64,000 nucleotides of DNA from a virus, in the IMG/VR virus record IMGVR_UViG_3300045116_000678, positions 1 to 64,000 of that record. The stretch is one strand, 5' to 3'. Made by a program: the position numbers and the translations under genes. The notes under the pieces are model-generated. The model saw nothing but the letters and a program-made list of their open reading frames with translations, did not search any database and had not been told where the DNA came from. The first letter of the stretch is position 1. Each line of letters opens with the position of its first letter. Positions 7,705-17,214 of the stretch are shown here, piece by piece.

Positions 7705-8283
7705 CTACTCCAAGACGATGGGCATCTTCAGCCCGATGTGGATCTGATCGGCGCGCGTTGCAACGCCGACGATGAGGCGGTAGCCGGCGGCCGGCGGGGT
7801 CTGGGTGAGCACGCCGGCCAGGCCAACGAATACCGGCTGGTCAGGCACCCACGACCACGACGGCTCGGTCATCAGGCCCATGGTCTGCACCTGCACTGGG
7901 GCGCCTTCGCTCGCGGCACCCTGTGTGATGCCCAGCACCAGCGACGCATCGGCCAGCGTCTCGCAGTCGGCGTAGACCACGACGCCGGCGAGCGATCGCA
8001 CGGCGCGGTGGCCACCCAGCGCGCCGCCAGCGATGAGGCTGAGGGCGGACCCGCCAGCGGCACCGGGCGGCCCGGGCATGCCCTGCACGCCGACGTCGAG
8101 CAGCGTCACCTGCTGTTCGCGCTCCACGACCAACAGATCGGGCGCGTCGTCGACCAGCAGTTCGTTCTCGGCCGCGTCAACGACGGTGCCGCCAGCGTCC
8201 TCGATGTCGACGATCAGCTCCGGCAGCTGCTCGACCAGCTGCTCAACGACGGTGACCTCGGTCAGGATCTGCTCGCGCGTCAC
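7705..8283 (-). CDS. Putative tail-fibre protein with a short collagen-like segment
   Basis: The start is GTG 8283, overlapping the preceding stop as GTGA; the open frame upstream (to 8382) is not protein-like. The 192-residue product begins with a Val/Leu/Glu heptad-like region (TVVEQLVEQLPELIVDIEDAG), followed by GMPGPPGAAGG, a short Gly-X-Y run typical of trimeric phage fibres, and a beta-rich C-terminal domain. It belongs to the fibre gene set transcribed from the motif at 8667-8681. Confidence 0.65.
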   Translation of the reverse strand: MTREQILTEVTVVEQLVEQLPELIVDIEDAGGTVVDAAENELLVDDAPDLLVVEREQQVTLLDVGVQGMPGPPGAAGGSALSLIAGGALGGHRAVRSLAGVVVYADCETLADASLVLGITQGAASEGAPVQVQTMGLMTEPSWSWVPDQPVFVGLAGVLTQTPPAAGYRLIVGVATRADQIHIGLKMPIVLE

Positions 8284-8633
8284 CGCGTCACCTCGGGCGA
8301 GACAGTGACCGTGCCGGCCAGCAGGCGTCGCACGGTACCGTCCGCGAATTCGATCTCCAGGTCGAAGACGCCAGACGTCCACTGGAACGCCGCCGTGGCA
8401 GTGGCCTCGATGCGCAGCACCACCGTGCCGGCGGCACCGCCGAGCGTGATGCCGCCATTGGCAGTCGTCAGCGACACCAGCACGTCAGCGCTCTCGATCG
8501 CCTCGCGGATCTGCATGCGCGCGGTGCAACCGGTCAGGTCCACCGGCGTGGCTGGCTTGCCCGTCTTCCACGTCACCTGCCGGGTGAACGTGGCACCCTG
8601 GTCGACGGACAGTTTGAGCTTGAAGGCAGCCAT
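8280..8633 (-). CDS. Virion protein with Ig-like/baseplate-type beta domain
   Basis: The 117-residue protein is almost entirely predicted beta strand (FKLKLSVDQGATFTRQVTW, later GTVVLRIEATATAAFQWTS and DLEIEFADGTV). This fold and size resemble the N-terminal domains of siphophage upper-baseplate proteins and small phage beta-sandwich proteins; the homology is not established. It is the first gene after the late motif at 8667-8681, with a perfect hairpin just before its ATG. Confidence 0.6.
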   Translation of the reverse strand: MAAFKLKLSVDQGATFTRQVTWKTGKPATPVDLTGCTARMQIREAIESADVLVSLTTANGGITLGGAAGTVVLRIEATATAAFQWTSGVFDLEIEFADGTVRRLLAGTVTVSPEVTR

Positions 8634-8635
8634 GA

Positions 8636-8660
8636 CAGCGATGGTCGCGGACCATCGCTG
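8636..8660 (-). promoter_or_regulatory. Perfect leader hairpin abutting the start codon
   Basis: An 11-bp perfect inverted repeat (CAGCGATGGTC and its complement) with a 3-base loop ends two bases before the ATG at 8633. It sits between the late motif and the start codon, so it would form at the 5' end of the transcript. No separate Shine-Dalgarno is visible there. It may control translation or RNA stability. Confidence 0.7.
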
Positions 8661-8666
8661 CAGCGC

Positions 8667-8681
8667 CGAACCCTACAGGGG
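8667..8681 (-). promoter_or_regulatory. Late motif copy 1 (CCCCTGTAGGGTTCG)
   Basis: An exact match to the repeated 15-base minus-strand motif. It lies between the stop of the giant gene (8686) and the start of the next gene (8633). It would head the tail-fibre and lysis transcription unit (8633 to 4121). Confidence 0.7.
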
Positions 8682-8685
8682 TGCC

Positions 8686-11600
8686 CTACTCGGCCAGTGC
8701 CGCTCGCGTGCGCGCGATGTCCTCCCGCATCTGGGCGCGCATCGCCTTTGGCGCGGTGTCCGCGATCCGCTCGTCCTTGGACTTGCGCATCTCCTTGACC
8801 CTGCGCATCACGTCAGGAATCTTGATGACCATCGGCTGTTCGGGGTTCTTGGCATTCCAGTCCGCCACAGCGTCGCGTGCCTTCTGCACCTTCCCCGGGT
8901 CGTTTTCAAAGATTCCCTGCGCCCACTCGGCGCGGATCTCCTGGGCACGCATGTTGTAGAACGCCTTCGCGGTCTGGTTGATGCTGTTCGTCTCCTGGAT
9001 GTTTGAAACGCTGGCAGGCTGGAAGCCGATCGACTTCAACGCAGCTTCGAGCATGTTGGTGTCGAGCACCTTGTAGCCCTTGGCGTCGCGGTACATGCCC
9101 GTCGCTGCCATGTCAGCGCCCTTTGCGGCATTGCGCACAGCCGCCGGTGAAATCTCCAGCAGGCCTGCGCCGACGTTGCCGGTCAGCAGATTTTTGCCGC
9201 CGGAGAGGATGCGGCTGGCAAAGTCACCGGCCGGGCCCGCGATCTCCAGGATGTCGCGCGCATGGCTCGTTTTCTCCTGCAGCAGGCCGGTGCCCGGGAT
9301 GAGGTTGCCCATGCCCAGGCGGCCGGAGACGTCCAGCGGCGCGCCGGGCAGGCCGCTGATGCCCTTGTCGATGAACGCCGCCAGGCCCTTCGGCATGACG
9401 CTTTCCAGCAGTTCCTTGCGCGCCTTCTTCGTCGAGAAGTTGTAGCCGAGCATCTGCGCCAAGCCGTCAGCTGCGTCTTCGAGGTCTTCCTCGAAGGGTA
9501 GGCCGCCCGCGCCGCCCATGAGCATCAGCATGCCCAGCGCCAGCAGAGTCGCGCGTTTGCCCTCGGGCCCGCCCTGCGTGTACATGCGGTGGAGCAGCTC
9601 CAGATAGGCGACGGAGTAGGTCTTGAAGGTCATGAGCGTGCCGCCGACGGCGCCGCGCCCCCACTCCATCTTGTTGGCCTTGCTGTACAGGAACTGCGTC
9701 TCGGTGATGGCCTTCCGCGCGAACCCGGCCGGATCGGCGATGCCCTGCTCCTTCGCCGTGCGGTACGCGGCGATGAACGTGATGCGGCGATTCACCTGCT
9801 CAGCAGCCCCGAAGACCTTGCCCCAGGCCAGGGACAGGCGCGACAGTGCGTTCTGCCCCATGGCCCGCAGATCGCCAACGCGCGTTCCGTCTCCCGACCG
9901 CAGCGAGCCCGCGCCGCGCGCCTGTGCCATGAGCTGGTGCACCTCCTGCGGTGCCACGACGCCTTCGGCCTCTGCGCGCTTCAGCGCGGCAGCGAGTTCG
10001 GGCTCCAGTCCCTTGCCGCGCGACGCCACATCCTTCGCCGCGCGCCCCATTTGAGCGGCGGCCGCCTTCGTGCCGCCGTACTGGCTCAGCCACGGGAAGG
10101 TGACCTGCACCGGCTGCAGCGCGTTGACGAGCGCCGATGCGATCGACCCGCCCAGGTACTGGGCGAACAGCAGCCCGCGGACGGCCTGGGCCTCTTCCTG
10201 AGGGTTCTTGACGTACTCCGCCAGGCGGACCGCCGCATCCTTCAGCTGCCCCTGCTCCTTCGGAATGGCGTTCACCGCTTCGCCCAGGTCGCCCATGTGC
10301 AGTCCGGCGGCCGTCTGCCGCGCGTTGCTGTAGACGAAGGCGGCCAGCACCCGCCCGACGTCCTCGCTGAAGCCCGCGATGCCCTTGCGATGGATCAGCC
10401 GACGCATCGCGCTGCGGTTGGTCTTCGTGAGCTTCAAGTACTCCTGGAAAGCCTGGTCTTGGGCATTGGAGCCTGTCGAGTCGAGGCCGAGTGCATTGCC
10501 GAAGAGCTCCAACGTCTCCGGTGTGACGCCGGCGAAGAGCTTGAAGGCCTCGTCGGACATCGTGCCTTGCGACACCGCCGCGGCGCCGAACTCTTCACGC
10601 ATGCGGGCCGCCATGGCATTCGCCTCCCGCGCAGTCTCGAAGGTGCTGAAGTACTGCCGATCGCCATTGGCGTCCACCACGTCGACCGTGTACCGTCCGA
10701 AGCGCGACAGCGGCGCGTAGCCGCGGCCCTGGAGATCGCGCACCTTGTCGGCACGCTCGATGATGCCGTTGGCCGTGTTCAGCAGCATGGTGGCGCGGTC
10801 GGGATTGTCACTGGCCATCTGCACCAGGTGGTCGCGCAGCAGGAGCGCCGCCTCCTGCACGTCGGGCGCGTCCATGACGACTTCGCGCAGGCCCTTCGCG
10901 TCATCGCCTGCGAAGCGAAGCATGTCCGCCCGCGCCATGGTGTCAAGGCTGCGATCGGTCGACGCGCGGAACTCGCGGTAAAGCGAGATCTGCTCGGGCG
11001 TCAGGTTGAACTGGGACCGTAGCTCGTCGTCCGACCACACCACCCCGGGCTGCAGCATGCGCGACTCGTACCGGCTGTTGATGGCCTTCTCGTAGCTCTC
11101 GAGCGGCATACCCTGCCAGGCCCGGAGCATCCGCTCGTCGATCTGGCCATTGCGCAGCAGCCGCTGCGCCTTCTGCTCGGCCGTGTAGCCTGCGGCCGCA
11201 TCGATCAGCGATTGCACCGGTACTGCCTTGCCCTGTTCGTCCCTCGCCCATGTCAGCGTGCCCTCGAATACCGGCTTGGCGATGGCCTTGTTGTCGGCGG
11301 CAGCGACGGGCGACTTCTTGATGTCGCGCCAGGTTTCCAGCTTCGGCAGCAGCCGCGGCGCCAGCTCGGCGGCGTCGCTGGCATAGAAGCTCACATCGTC
11401 GACGAAGCCCTGCGCGGCGTCGAACACTCCCTTGAAGGCCGGCGACCGCTCCGCGAGGTTGTACATGGTGCCGACGGTCTTGTGCCACCACGACAGCTTG
11501 CCCGGCGCGCTGAAGGTCTTGTTGAGCTCCGCCGTTGCCCGCTGGGCGAAGTTCTTGACGGTTGAGCGGCTGAAGCGAGATTCAGGACCCATGTCAGTTT

Positions 11601-14600
11601 CGTCCGAGGGCTCGGCAGACGGCGCCGGCGCATTGCGAACGCTGCCGTCCGTTGCTACACTGGAGTTCTGCAAGCCCTTAGCGGAGCGGTATTCCCCAGG
11701 CAATTGGAGCCTGGTAGACCCGAGCCACTGAGGGCTTTGCTCTTTGTCAAGGTAGCGCAACTTGCCATCGTTTAGCCAGCGCTGAATGGCGCGCAGGTCG
11801 TCCTTCGGGTACAGGCTGGGCACGAAGTTGAAGGTCCGAGCGCCGCGCGTCTCCTCTGGGCTGATGGCCACCACCAACGGCTGGCCGCGCACCATCTCCG
11901 ACGTCACCGCCACATACCGGCCGGCCACCGAATCGGAGGCGAACACCATCACGGGCGACTCCAGCAGTTCGGGGATGCGCTTGAGCATCGACTTCGGGAC
12001 GCCGTGGTCGAACACCACCTTTGCGAGCACGGCGGGTGACGTGCGCAGTTCGCCGGCCGGGAGCCCCGCCGCCTGAAGTGCTGCCGAGGTATCGCCGATC
12101 GCCACCGGCCCACGTCCGGGCGCCTTGCCCGCCATGCCGTCGGCGATCGCCGCATCCACGGCCTCGTCGTAGCCCGCAGCTCGAGCGAACGCCGGTGCCG
12201 GCAGCGCGGTCCTGTTTGTGTGCGCCAGCCCGCGCTCGACATAGGCGCGCGCCGGCAGGATGAAGTTGCGCACGATCTCGTCATCGCTCATGCGCATGTT
12301 GCGGAAGCCCGGGACGTTTTCGCGCAACCAGCTGCGGATGGCAGCGATGGCCCGCCGCACGAAGTGCAGGTCGGGCGTGTTCTGCGCCATCTCGGCGAGC
12401 ACCTCCTCCGCAGCAATGCGCCGGTCCATGGCGGTCACGCCGCGCAGCCCGTATTCGGCGGCCTTGGCGTCGACCTCGGCGCGGCGCATGGTGGCGATCT
12501 GGTTGAGGATGTTGCCCAGGCCGGGCCCGAAGGTAGAGCGCAGGCCATGGTGTCCCAGTACCTCGTGGAACAACACGCGCGCGACGTCGTTCTCTGAGTG
12601 CAACTGCGACGAGATCAGGTACGCCTTGCCGCGGTAGTAGAAGCCCTCCGGGTCGCCTGCTGCGCCTCCGCTGCGCTGCTTCTGGTCGGCTCGGCGCACA
12701 GCCTCGGGAATCACCGGGTCGTTCATGTCGAACGCCACGACGACCTCCGGACCATTGGCCCAGGCGGAGCGGATCCTGTCGCTCGTACGGGTGACGGCCT
12801 GCACGGCCTGAGCAATCGCGGCTGGAGAGAAAGCCGGCGCCTCACCGCGTCGGAACATTGCGACGTTGCCGCCCTCCCCTTCGCGGGTCTGGATGGTCTG
12901 GACGAGACGCTCCATGGCGCGATTGATCGCTGCCCGTTCGACACCATGCGGGAACGGGCGCTTCACACCCCACGGGGTCAGGATGCCCGCGTTCTCCGGC
13001 CCGAAGTTCAGGAACGGGCTGCGGCCGCCCTGCGCGGCGATCTTGTCTTCTACGTATCCCTGGAAGGCGCGCGCCGCCATCTCGTGGGGCGTTGTCCAGT
13101 AGTCTTGGCCGCGACCCTGGTCGAGCTCCTTCGCATCCATGGCGAACTGCGTCGGCACCATGCGGGTCTTCTCGCTGTCCTGCTGGGCGTCCGCCAGCAT
13201 CTTGAGCCTGGCGCTGTACAGCTGCATCGCGCTGCGCAGCCGATCGAGCGGCCCGTTGTTGTCGGCGGAGAACCCCTGCCGCCCGCGCACCGCCTTCATG
13301 ATGGCGCTGATCTTCTCGAGCGCGTCATTCGTCCAGCGCATGCCCGCCAGGCGGCCGGCGCTGCCGGCTTTCGAGCCGAGCCGAAGATCGAGCGCAACAC
13401 CGTCCAGGATCTGCTGGGCCACCGTATCGAACTCGGCGAGCTGCTCGGTGCTGGCGGGCTTGTTGTGGCGCTTGTGGTAGCGCGCATCGAGCTCCTGCGC
13501 CAAGCCGCTGCGCACGCTGGCCAGACTCTGCTGGACTTCGCTCCGCGCACGGGCCACGAACTGGTCGGCCCGCGCCGTGTCTTCGACGTAGCCTTCCGCC
13601 TTCTTGGCGATCGTGCGCATCAGATCGGCATAAGCCTCTCGGACTTCGGCGCGCACGCCGGATCGCTCGCCGCGCAACCCGCCGCTCGCGGCGTCCTGTT
13701 CGAAGCTCGCGGAGGACTTGAGCGAGCGCGTTCCGTCCTTTTCCGTGACCCACTCGGCGGAGGCCTTGCCGTCCTGGCGGCCGAAGTAGTGGTCCATCGC
13801 ATGGAACCACTCGTGCGCCAGCGAGCCAGCGCCGTTCAGCTTCGTCAGGTTGATGACGGCCTTGGCGGGCTCGTAGTGCGCGCGAGCGCCGCTCAATCCC
13901 TGGCCGCGGGCACCGAAGGCTAGCGCGAGCTCGCCGTTCAGGCTGAGCGCGCGTGGCGGCACGCCCAGTACGTCTGCCAGGTCGAGCAGTCCATCGAAGG
14001 CGTCATTGAGCAACTGCTGCCGGTCGGCTTGGTTGTTCCAGTTGCCGAACTCCACGCCCCGGAAGCCGAAGGTGTCGATGAAGTCACCGTCCTTTACTTC
14101 ACCGGTCCGCCGCTGGGCGCCCTCGCGGCGCTGGTCCTGAGGGCGCGGCAAGTCGGCCTCGCCGAAGGTCGTGTTCGTCTCCACGATCTGCTGCGCGTGC
14201 TCAGCCATGTACCGCAGCGCCTCGTCGCGCGTGTCGAAGGTCCGGTCCACCACCTTCACGCGCTTGCGGTCGGTCACGTCGCGCCAAATCTCGTACTTGC
14301 CGCCGCCGGTAGGGATGGCCCGGTGCTTCAGCGAGACGGCGGCCAGGGGCACTGCGGCCTCCGCCTCCTCGCGCGTCGCGTAGGTGTCGCGAGCCACCTG
14401 TCGCGGCTGCTTGCGCCAATCCAGCGAGCGGCCGTCACGGATGACCCACCGGCCCTCCTCGCCCGGCTTGCTGCTACTCGCAATCTGCGAGATCTGGAAT
14501 CGGCGTGCCCACGTCGGCCGATCATCCTTCGGCGTGGCCGCTGCCTTCCGCTGGCCAGTCTTCTCCGCACGGTCCTTGCGGGCGCCGCCGATCTTCTCGC

Positions 14601-17130
14601 CAAAGTCTTCGATCTTGCCGCCGTCCGATTTGTCGGCCGTCTGTGCTACAGATTCCGTAGCATCAAGTCCCGGCTTGGCCGGCCGGGCGGGCTGCGTCGT
14701 GGGCTTCTTGAGCTGGTCCGACAGCGGCTTTTTGAAGCGACCCGAGGCCAACCCGGCCTTGAACTCCTCCACCGACATGGCAGTGACCGGGCCCACTTTC
14801 CAGCTGGCGTCGTAGCTGCCCTTGTACGCAGCGACCGCGTCCGCTTCGGTGTTGAAGCCGAAGAGCGCCTTCGCCTCGTCGTAGCTGCCGTCCGGGTTCA
14901 CTTGGTCGACCACGTAGACCGTGGGCGCGGTGGCGGCATGCGGGCCGACGAAGACGTCGACGTGGTCGCCGTCGGCTGCGAGGCTGCCCTTCACGTAGCC
15001 GTAGTGCGCCGCCATGGTGTTGGACCACTGACGGCCGTCGGGCGAGGTGCCGCTGCGCGTGCTGCCCTGCGGGTTTTCGATGCTGATGCGCAGACCCTGG
15101 ACGTCGGGCCCCGACAGGTGCCCGAGCTTGTAGTTGCCGGCCTCCTTCTGGGCCTGCGTGGGCTCGGGCCGCTCGTTCTGTGGGCTGGTGGCGGCTTCGT
15201 TCGCAGCCGCTGCGACCTGCTCGCCGGCGGCCTGGGGAATCTTCTCAACCGCAGCCCCGAAATCTTGCTGCTGCCCAATGACAGAGGCTGCCTGAGTGCC
15301 CTCCGGAATCTTCTCAACCGGAGGTGCAGCCACGGCCTGCGCGCGGCGCTGGCGCGCACGTGCGATGCCCTCCCGAAGGGTAGTCGGCGGCGACGCCGGT
15401 ACCGCGGGCGCGGGCGCGGGCGCGGGTGCGGGCGTCAACGCAGCGAGCTCCGCTTGCGCACGATCGCGCTCAGCGACGAGTCGGGCGTCCCAGCCATTCG
15501 CAGCAGCCTGCTGCCGCACAAACGAGAGGCGGCCCTGCAGCTCTGTTGCACGGTCCTGCGCCGCGTCGAACAGCTCGCCGGTCTCGGCATCCAATCCGCG
15601 CGTGGCGCCTACTGCTGCCGGGACCGGCGCCGGGGCCTTGGTTGCCGGCAGCTTCTTGCCCTTGGCGGCCGCCCGCTCGAGTTCGTCGGCCTGAGCCTGC
15701 GCTGCTGCTGTCGCCTGACGCGCCAGCAGGTCGGCATGTGCGCCGCCGTCGACGGCCTGCACTGCCGCTGCCGACAGCGTGCCGGCGTTCGGGTCGAGGC
15801 CCATCCGCTGCGACGGCAGTTCTCGCGCGGCGGTTCGGTCTGCTGCGGTCCGCGCAGTGCCGGCGGCGTCGACGTCGATCGTCGGTGCCGGCAGCGCCAG
15901 AAACGGCCCTTGCTCCTCCAGCCGAAGGTTGCCCGTGTCGATCTCGCGCCCAGGTTCGGCCGTCTCCACGAAGGGCAGACCGTCGGTAGGCGCCGCAGGC
16001 AGGGTCTGCAGCGGCGGCTGGCTGGCGGGATCGCGCGCATCGAAGGTGCGCTGGACGGCGCTAGGGTCGGCCGGCGGCAGCACGTCGCCCTCCGCTGCGG
16101 CCGCGGCCGGCGCAGCGGCGTCGGTGGGAACCAGCGACAGGCCGTCGCTCGGCTCGCTGGCAGCCGGGCCTACAGCAGGGTCTGCAGCTGGCGCTGCCGG
16201 CTCACGGGCACCGACACGATGCACGCCGGCGGCGCCGGCGCCCATGGTCGCGCCAGCCAGCACGCCCATCACAACGTTGTCGGCCAGGCCGTCGGTCCAG
16301 GGCTTGCCGAGCGCGAGGTTCTGCAGCACCTGCTCCGACACGCTCTGCGGCAGCTCTTCCAGCAGGCCTTCGCTGATGGCGCCCTCCACCATCTGGCGCG
16401 GCAGGCTCTTCGCCTCGGTGGCAATGGCCTGGCGCGTGAAGGCATCCTTCGCGCCCTGCGCAAGCATGGTTTCGGCATCGCCGATGCCCAGACGCTGCGC
16501 GATCCGGCCCGCCACCGCACCGAAGGCTCCCGTTGCCACACCAGTGGCCACCGCGGCGCCCGTTTGCGTCGGAGTCAGCAGACCATCCGGAGTTTCCTGG
16601 CGGATCTGCTCGGCCTGCGTGCCGGCCGCCGTGACGCCTTCGCCCGCCGCGCCAGCCAGTGCGGCTCCGCGCGCGCCCATGGCGCCCAGTCGCGTCGCCG
16701 TCATCAGGCCGCGCGCCGCGACACCGCCAGCGCCCATTGCGGGCAGCGACTCGCCGACGGCGGTGGCGATCAAGCTCGGGTTCTCGACGGCCGTGACCGC
16801 CTTGTCCACGATGCCGTCGGCCTCCTGGAACTTGCGCTGGGCAGCCTTCGTGGGTTCGGAGTACCAGTCGTTGGCGATGTCGCGTGCACGCTTCGGCTCG
16901 AACCCGACCTCCTCGAGCGCCTTGCCGGCGCGCCCGCCGGTGGCGATGTCGGCCAGGCCCACGACTGCTTCGGGAACGCCGACCGCGCCCTTCAGCGCGG
17001 TAACGCCGACGTCCCTCACGACATCCATGGCAGAACGGCTGGGCTCGGCTGGCTTGTCGAATTGGTCGAAGAAATTGCCAGACTTCTCTGACTTGGGAGG
17101 GTCGTACTGGTCGAAGAAGTTTTCTGCCAT
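8686..17130 (-). CDS. Giant polyvalent virion protein (PLxRFG/LPD type, 2,814 residues)
   Basis: This matches the polyvalent proteins of phages and conjugative elements, which are delivered with the DNA and carry several effector domains. In order I see a hydrophobic Gly/Ala-rich N-terminal part (about 60-320), a low-complexity Pro/Ala linker, an InPase-like domain (about 670-810, with YGYVKGSLAADGDHVDVFVG near 710), a zinc-peptidase-like LPD1 domain with HEWFH at 1106-1110, a second region with HEVLGHHG at about 1522 (HExxGHxG, not classic HExxH), a MuF-C/BECR-nuclease-like domain at about 1690-1800, the PLSRFG motif at 2140 and an LPD38-like C-terminal region (about 2400-2800) with a hydrophobic stretch. 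It is probably ejected into the host. Domain limits are estimates by eye. Confidence 0.85.
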   Translation of the reverse strand: MAENFFDQYDPPKSEKSGNFFDQFDKPAEPSRSAMDVVRDVGVTALKGAVGVPEAVVGLADIATGGRAGKALEEVGFEPKRARDIANDWYSEPTKAAQRKFQEADGIVDKAVTAVENPSLIATAVGESLPAMGAGGVAARGLMTATRLGAMGARGAALAGAAGEGVTAAGTQAEQIRQETPDGLLTPTQTGAAVATGVATGAFGAVAGRIAQRLGIGDAETMLAQGAKDAFTRQAIATEAKSLPRQMVEGAISEGLLEELPQSVSEQVLQNLALGKPWTDGLADNVVMGVLAGATMGAGAAGVHRVGAREPAAPAADPAVGPAASEPSDGLSLVPTDAAAPAAAAAEGDVLPPADPSAVQRTFDARDPASQPPLQTLPAAPTDGLPFVETAEPGREIDTGNLRLEEQGPFLALPAPTIDVDAAGTARTAADRTAARELPSQRMGLDPNAGTLSAAAVQAVDGGAHADLLARQATAAAQAQADELERAAAKGKKLPATKAPAPVPAAVGATRGLDAETGELFDAAQDRATELQGRLSFVRQQAAANGWDARLVAERDRAQAELAALTPAPAPAPAPAVPASPPTTLREGIARARQRRAQAVAAPPVEKIPEGTQAASVIGQQQDFGAAVEKIPQAAGEQVAAAANEAATSPQNERPEPTQAQKEAGNYKLGHLSGPDVQGLRISIENPQGSTRSGTSPDGRQWSNTMAAHYGYVKGSLAADGDHVDVFVGPHAATAPTVYVVDQVNPDGSYDEAKALFGFNTEADAVAAYKGSYDASWKVGPVTAMSVEEFKAGLASGRFKKPLSDQLKKPTTQPARPAKPGLDATESVAQTADKSDGGKIEDFGEKIGGARKDRAEKTGQRKAAATPKDDRPTWARRFQISQIASSSKPGEEGRWVIRDGRSLDWRKQPRQVARDTYATREEAEAAVPLAAVSLKHRAIPTGGGKYEIWRDVTDRKRVKVVDRTFDTRDEALRYMAEHAQQIVETNTTFGEADLPRPQDQRREGAQRRTGEVKDGDFIDTFGFRGVEFGNWNNQADRQQLLNDAFDGLLDLADVLGVPPRALSLNGELALAFGARGQGLSGARAHYEPAKAVINLTKLNGAGSLAHEWFHAMDHYFGRQDGKASAEWVTEKDGTRSLKSSASFEQDAASGGLRGERSGVRAEVREAYADLMRTIAKKAEGYVEDTARADQFVARARSEVQQSLASVRSGLAQELDARYHKRHNKPASTEQLAEFDTVAQQILDGVALDLRLGSKAGSAGRLAGMRWTNDALEKISAIMKAVRGRQGFSADNNGPLDRLRSAMQLYSARLKMLADAQQDSEKTRMVPTQFAMDAKELDQGRGQDYWTTPHEMAARAFQGYVEDKIAAQGGRSPFLNFGPENAGILTPWGVKRPFPHGVERAAINRAMERLVQTIQTREGEGGNVAMFRRGEAPAFSPAAIAQAVQAVTRTSDRIRSAWANGPEVVVAFDMNDPVIPEAVRRADQKQRSGGAAGDPEGFYYRGKAYLISSQLHSENDVARVLFHEVLGHHGLRSTFGPGLGNILNQIATMRRAEVDAKAAEYGLRGVTAMDRRIAAEEVLAEMAQNTPDLHFVRRAIAAIRSWLRENVPGFRNMRMSDDEIVRNFILPARAYVERGLAHTNRTALPAPAFARAAGYDEAVDAAIADGMAGKAPGRGPVAIGDTSAALQAAGLPAGELRTSPAVLAKVVFDHGVPKSMLKRIPELLESPVMVFASDSVAGRYVAVTSEMVRGQPLVVAISPEETRGARTFNFVPSLYPKDDLRAIQRWLNDGKLRYLDKEQSPQWLGSTRLQLPGEYRSAKGLQNSSVATDGSVRNAPAPSAEPSDETDMGPESRFSRSTVKNFAQRATAELNKTFSAPGKLSWWHKTVGTMYNLAERSPAFKGVFDAAQGFVDDVSFYASDAAELAPRLLPKLETWRDIKKSPVAAADNKAIAKPVFEGTLTWARDEQGKAVPVQSLIDAAAGYTAEQKAQRLLRNGQIDERMLRAWQGMPLESYEKAINSRYESRMLQPGVVWSDDELRSQFNLTPEQISLYREFRASTDRSLDTMARADMLRFAGDDAKGLREVVMDAPDVQEAALLLRDHLVQMASDNPDRATMLLNTANGIIERADKVRDLQGRGYAPLSRFGRYTVDVVDANGDRQYFSTFETAREANAMAARMREEFGAAAVSQGTMSDEAFKLFAGVTPETLELFGNALGLDSTGSNAQDQAFQEYLKLTKTNRSAMRRLIHRKGIAGFSEDVGRVLAAFVYSNARQTAAGLHMGDLGEAVNAIPKEQGQLKDAAVRLAEYVKNPQEEAQAVRGLLFAQYLGGSIASALVNALQPVQVTFPWLSQYGGTKAAAAQMGRAAKDVASRGKGLEPELAAALKRAEAEGVVAPQEVHQLMAQARGAGSLRSGDGTRVGDLRAMGQNALSRLSLAWGKVFGAAEQVNRRITFIAAYRTAKEQGIADPAGFARKAITETQFLYSKANKMEWGRGAVGGTLMTFKTYSVAYLELLHRMYTQGGPEGKRATLLALGMLMLMGGAGGLPFEEDLEDAADGLAQMLGYNFSTKKARKELLESVMPKGLAAFIDKGISGLPGAPLDVSGRLGMGNLIPGTGLLQEKTSHARDILEIAGPAGDFASRILSGGKNLLTGNVGAGLLEISPAAVRNAAKGADMAATGMYRDAKGYKVLDTNMLEAALKSIGFQPASVSNIQETNSINQTAKAFYNMRAQEIRAEWAQGIFENDPGKVQKARDAVADWNAKNPEQPMVIKIPDVMRRVKEMRKSKDERIADTAPKAMRAQMREDIARTRAALAE

Positions 17131-17150
17131 CCCGCCAGTCTTCCGGCGGG
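17131..17150 (-). promoter_or_regulatory. Leader hairpin abutting the start of the giant gene
   Basis: CCCGCC and GGCGGG (six base pairs, 8-base loop) directly precede the ATG at 17130. The arrangement of late motif, hairpin and start codon repeats that seen at 8633 and 21610. Confidence 0.45.
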
Positions 17151-17162
17151 GCGGCGGGAGGT

Positions 17163-17177
17163 CGAACCCTACAGGGG
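17163..17177 (-). promoter_or_regulatory. Late motif copy 2 (CCCCTGTAGGGTTCG)
   Basis: An exact match to the repeated motif, 33 bases before the start of the giant virion gene and 38 bases after the stop of the XRE/ImmA gene. Confidence 0.7.
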
Positions 17178-17214
17178 CGAAAACCCGGGCGACCGGGAAC
17201 CGGAGCCCGCGGCC

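Noticed and set aside
14029-17091. 1,020-codon open frame on the plus strand opposite the giant gene
   Set aside because: Antisense frame of high-G+C coding DNA; composition is Arg/Leu/Gly-rich without domains, while the minus-strand frame has clear domains.
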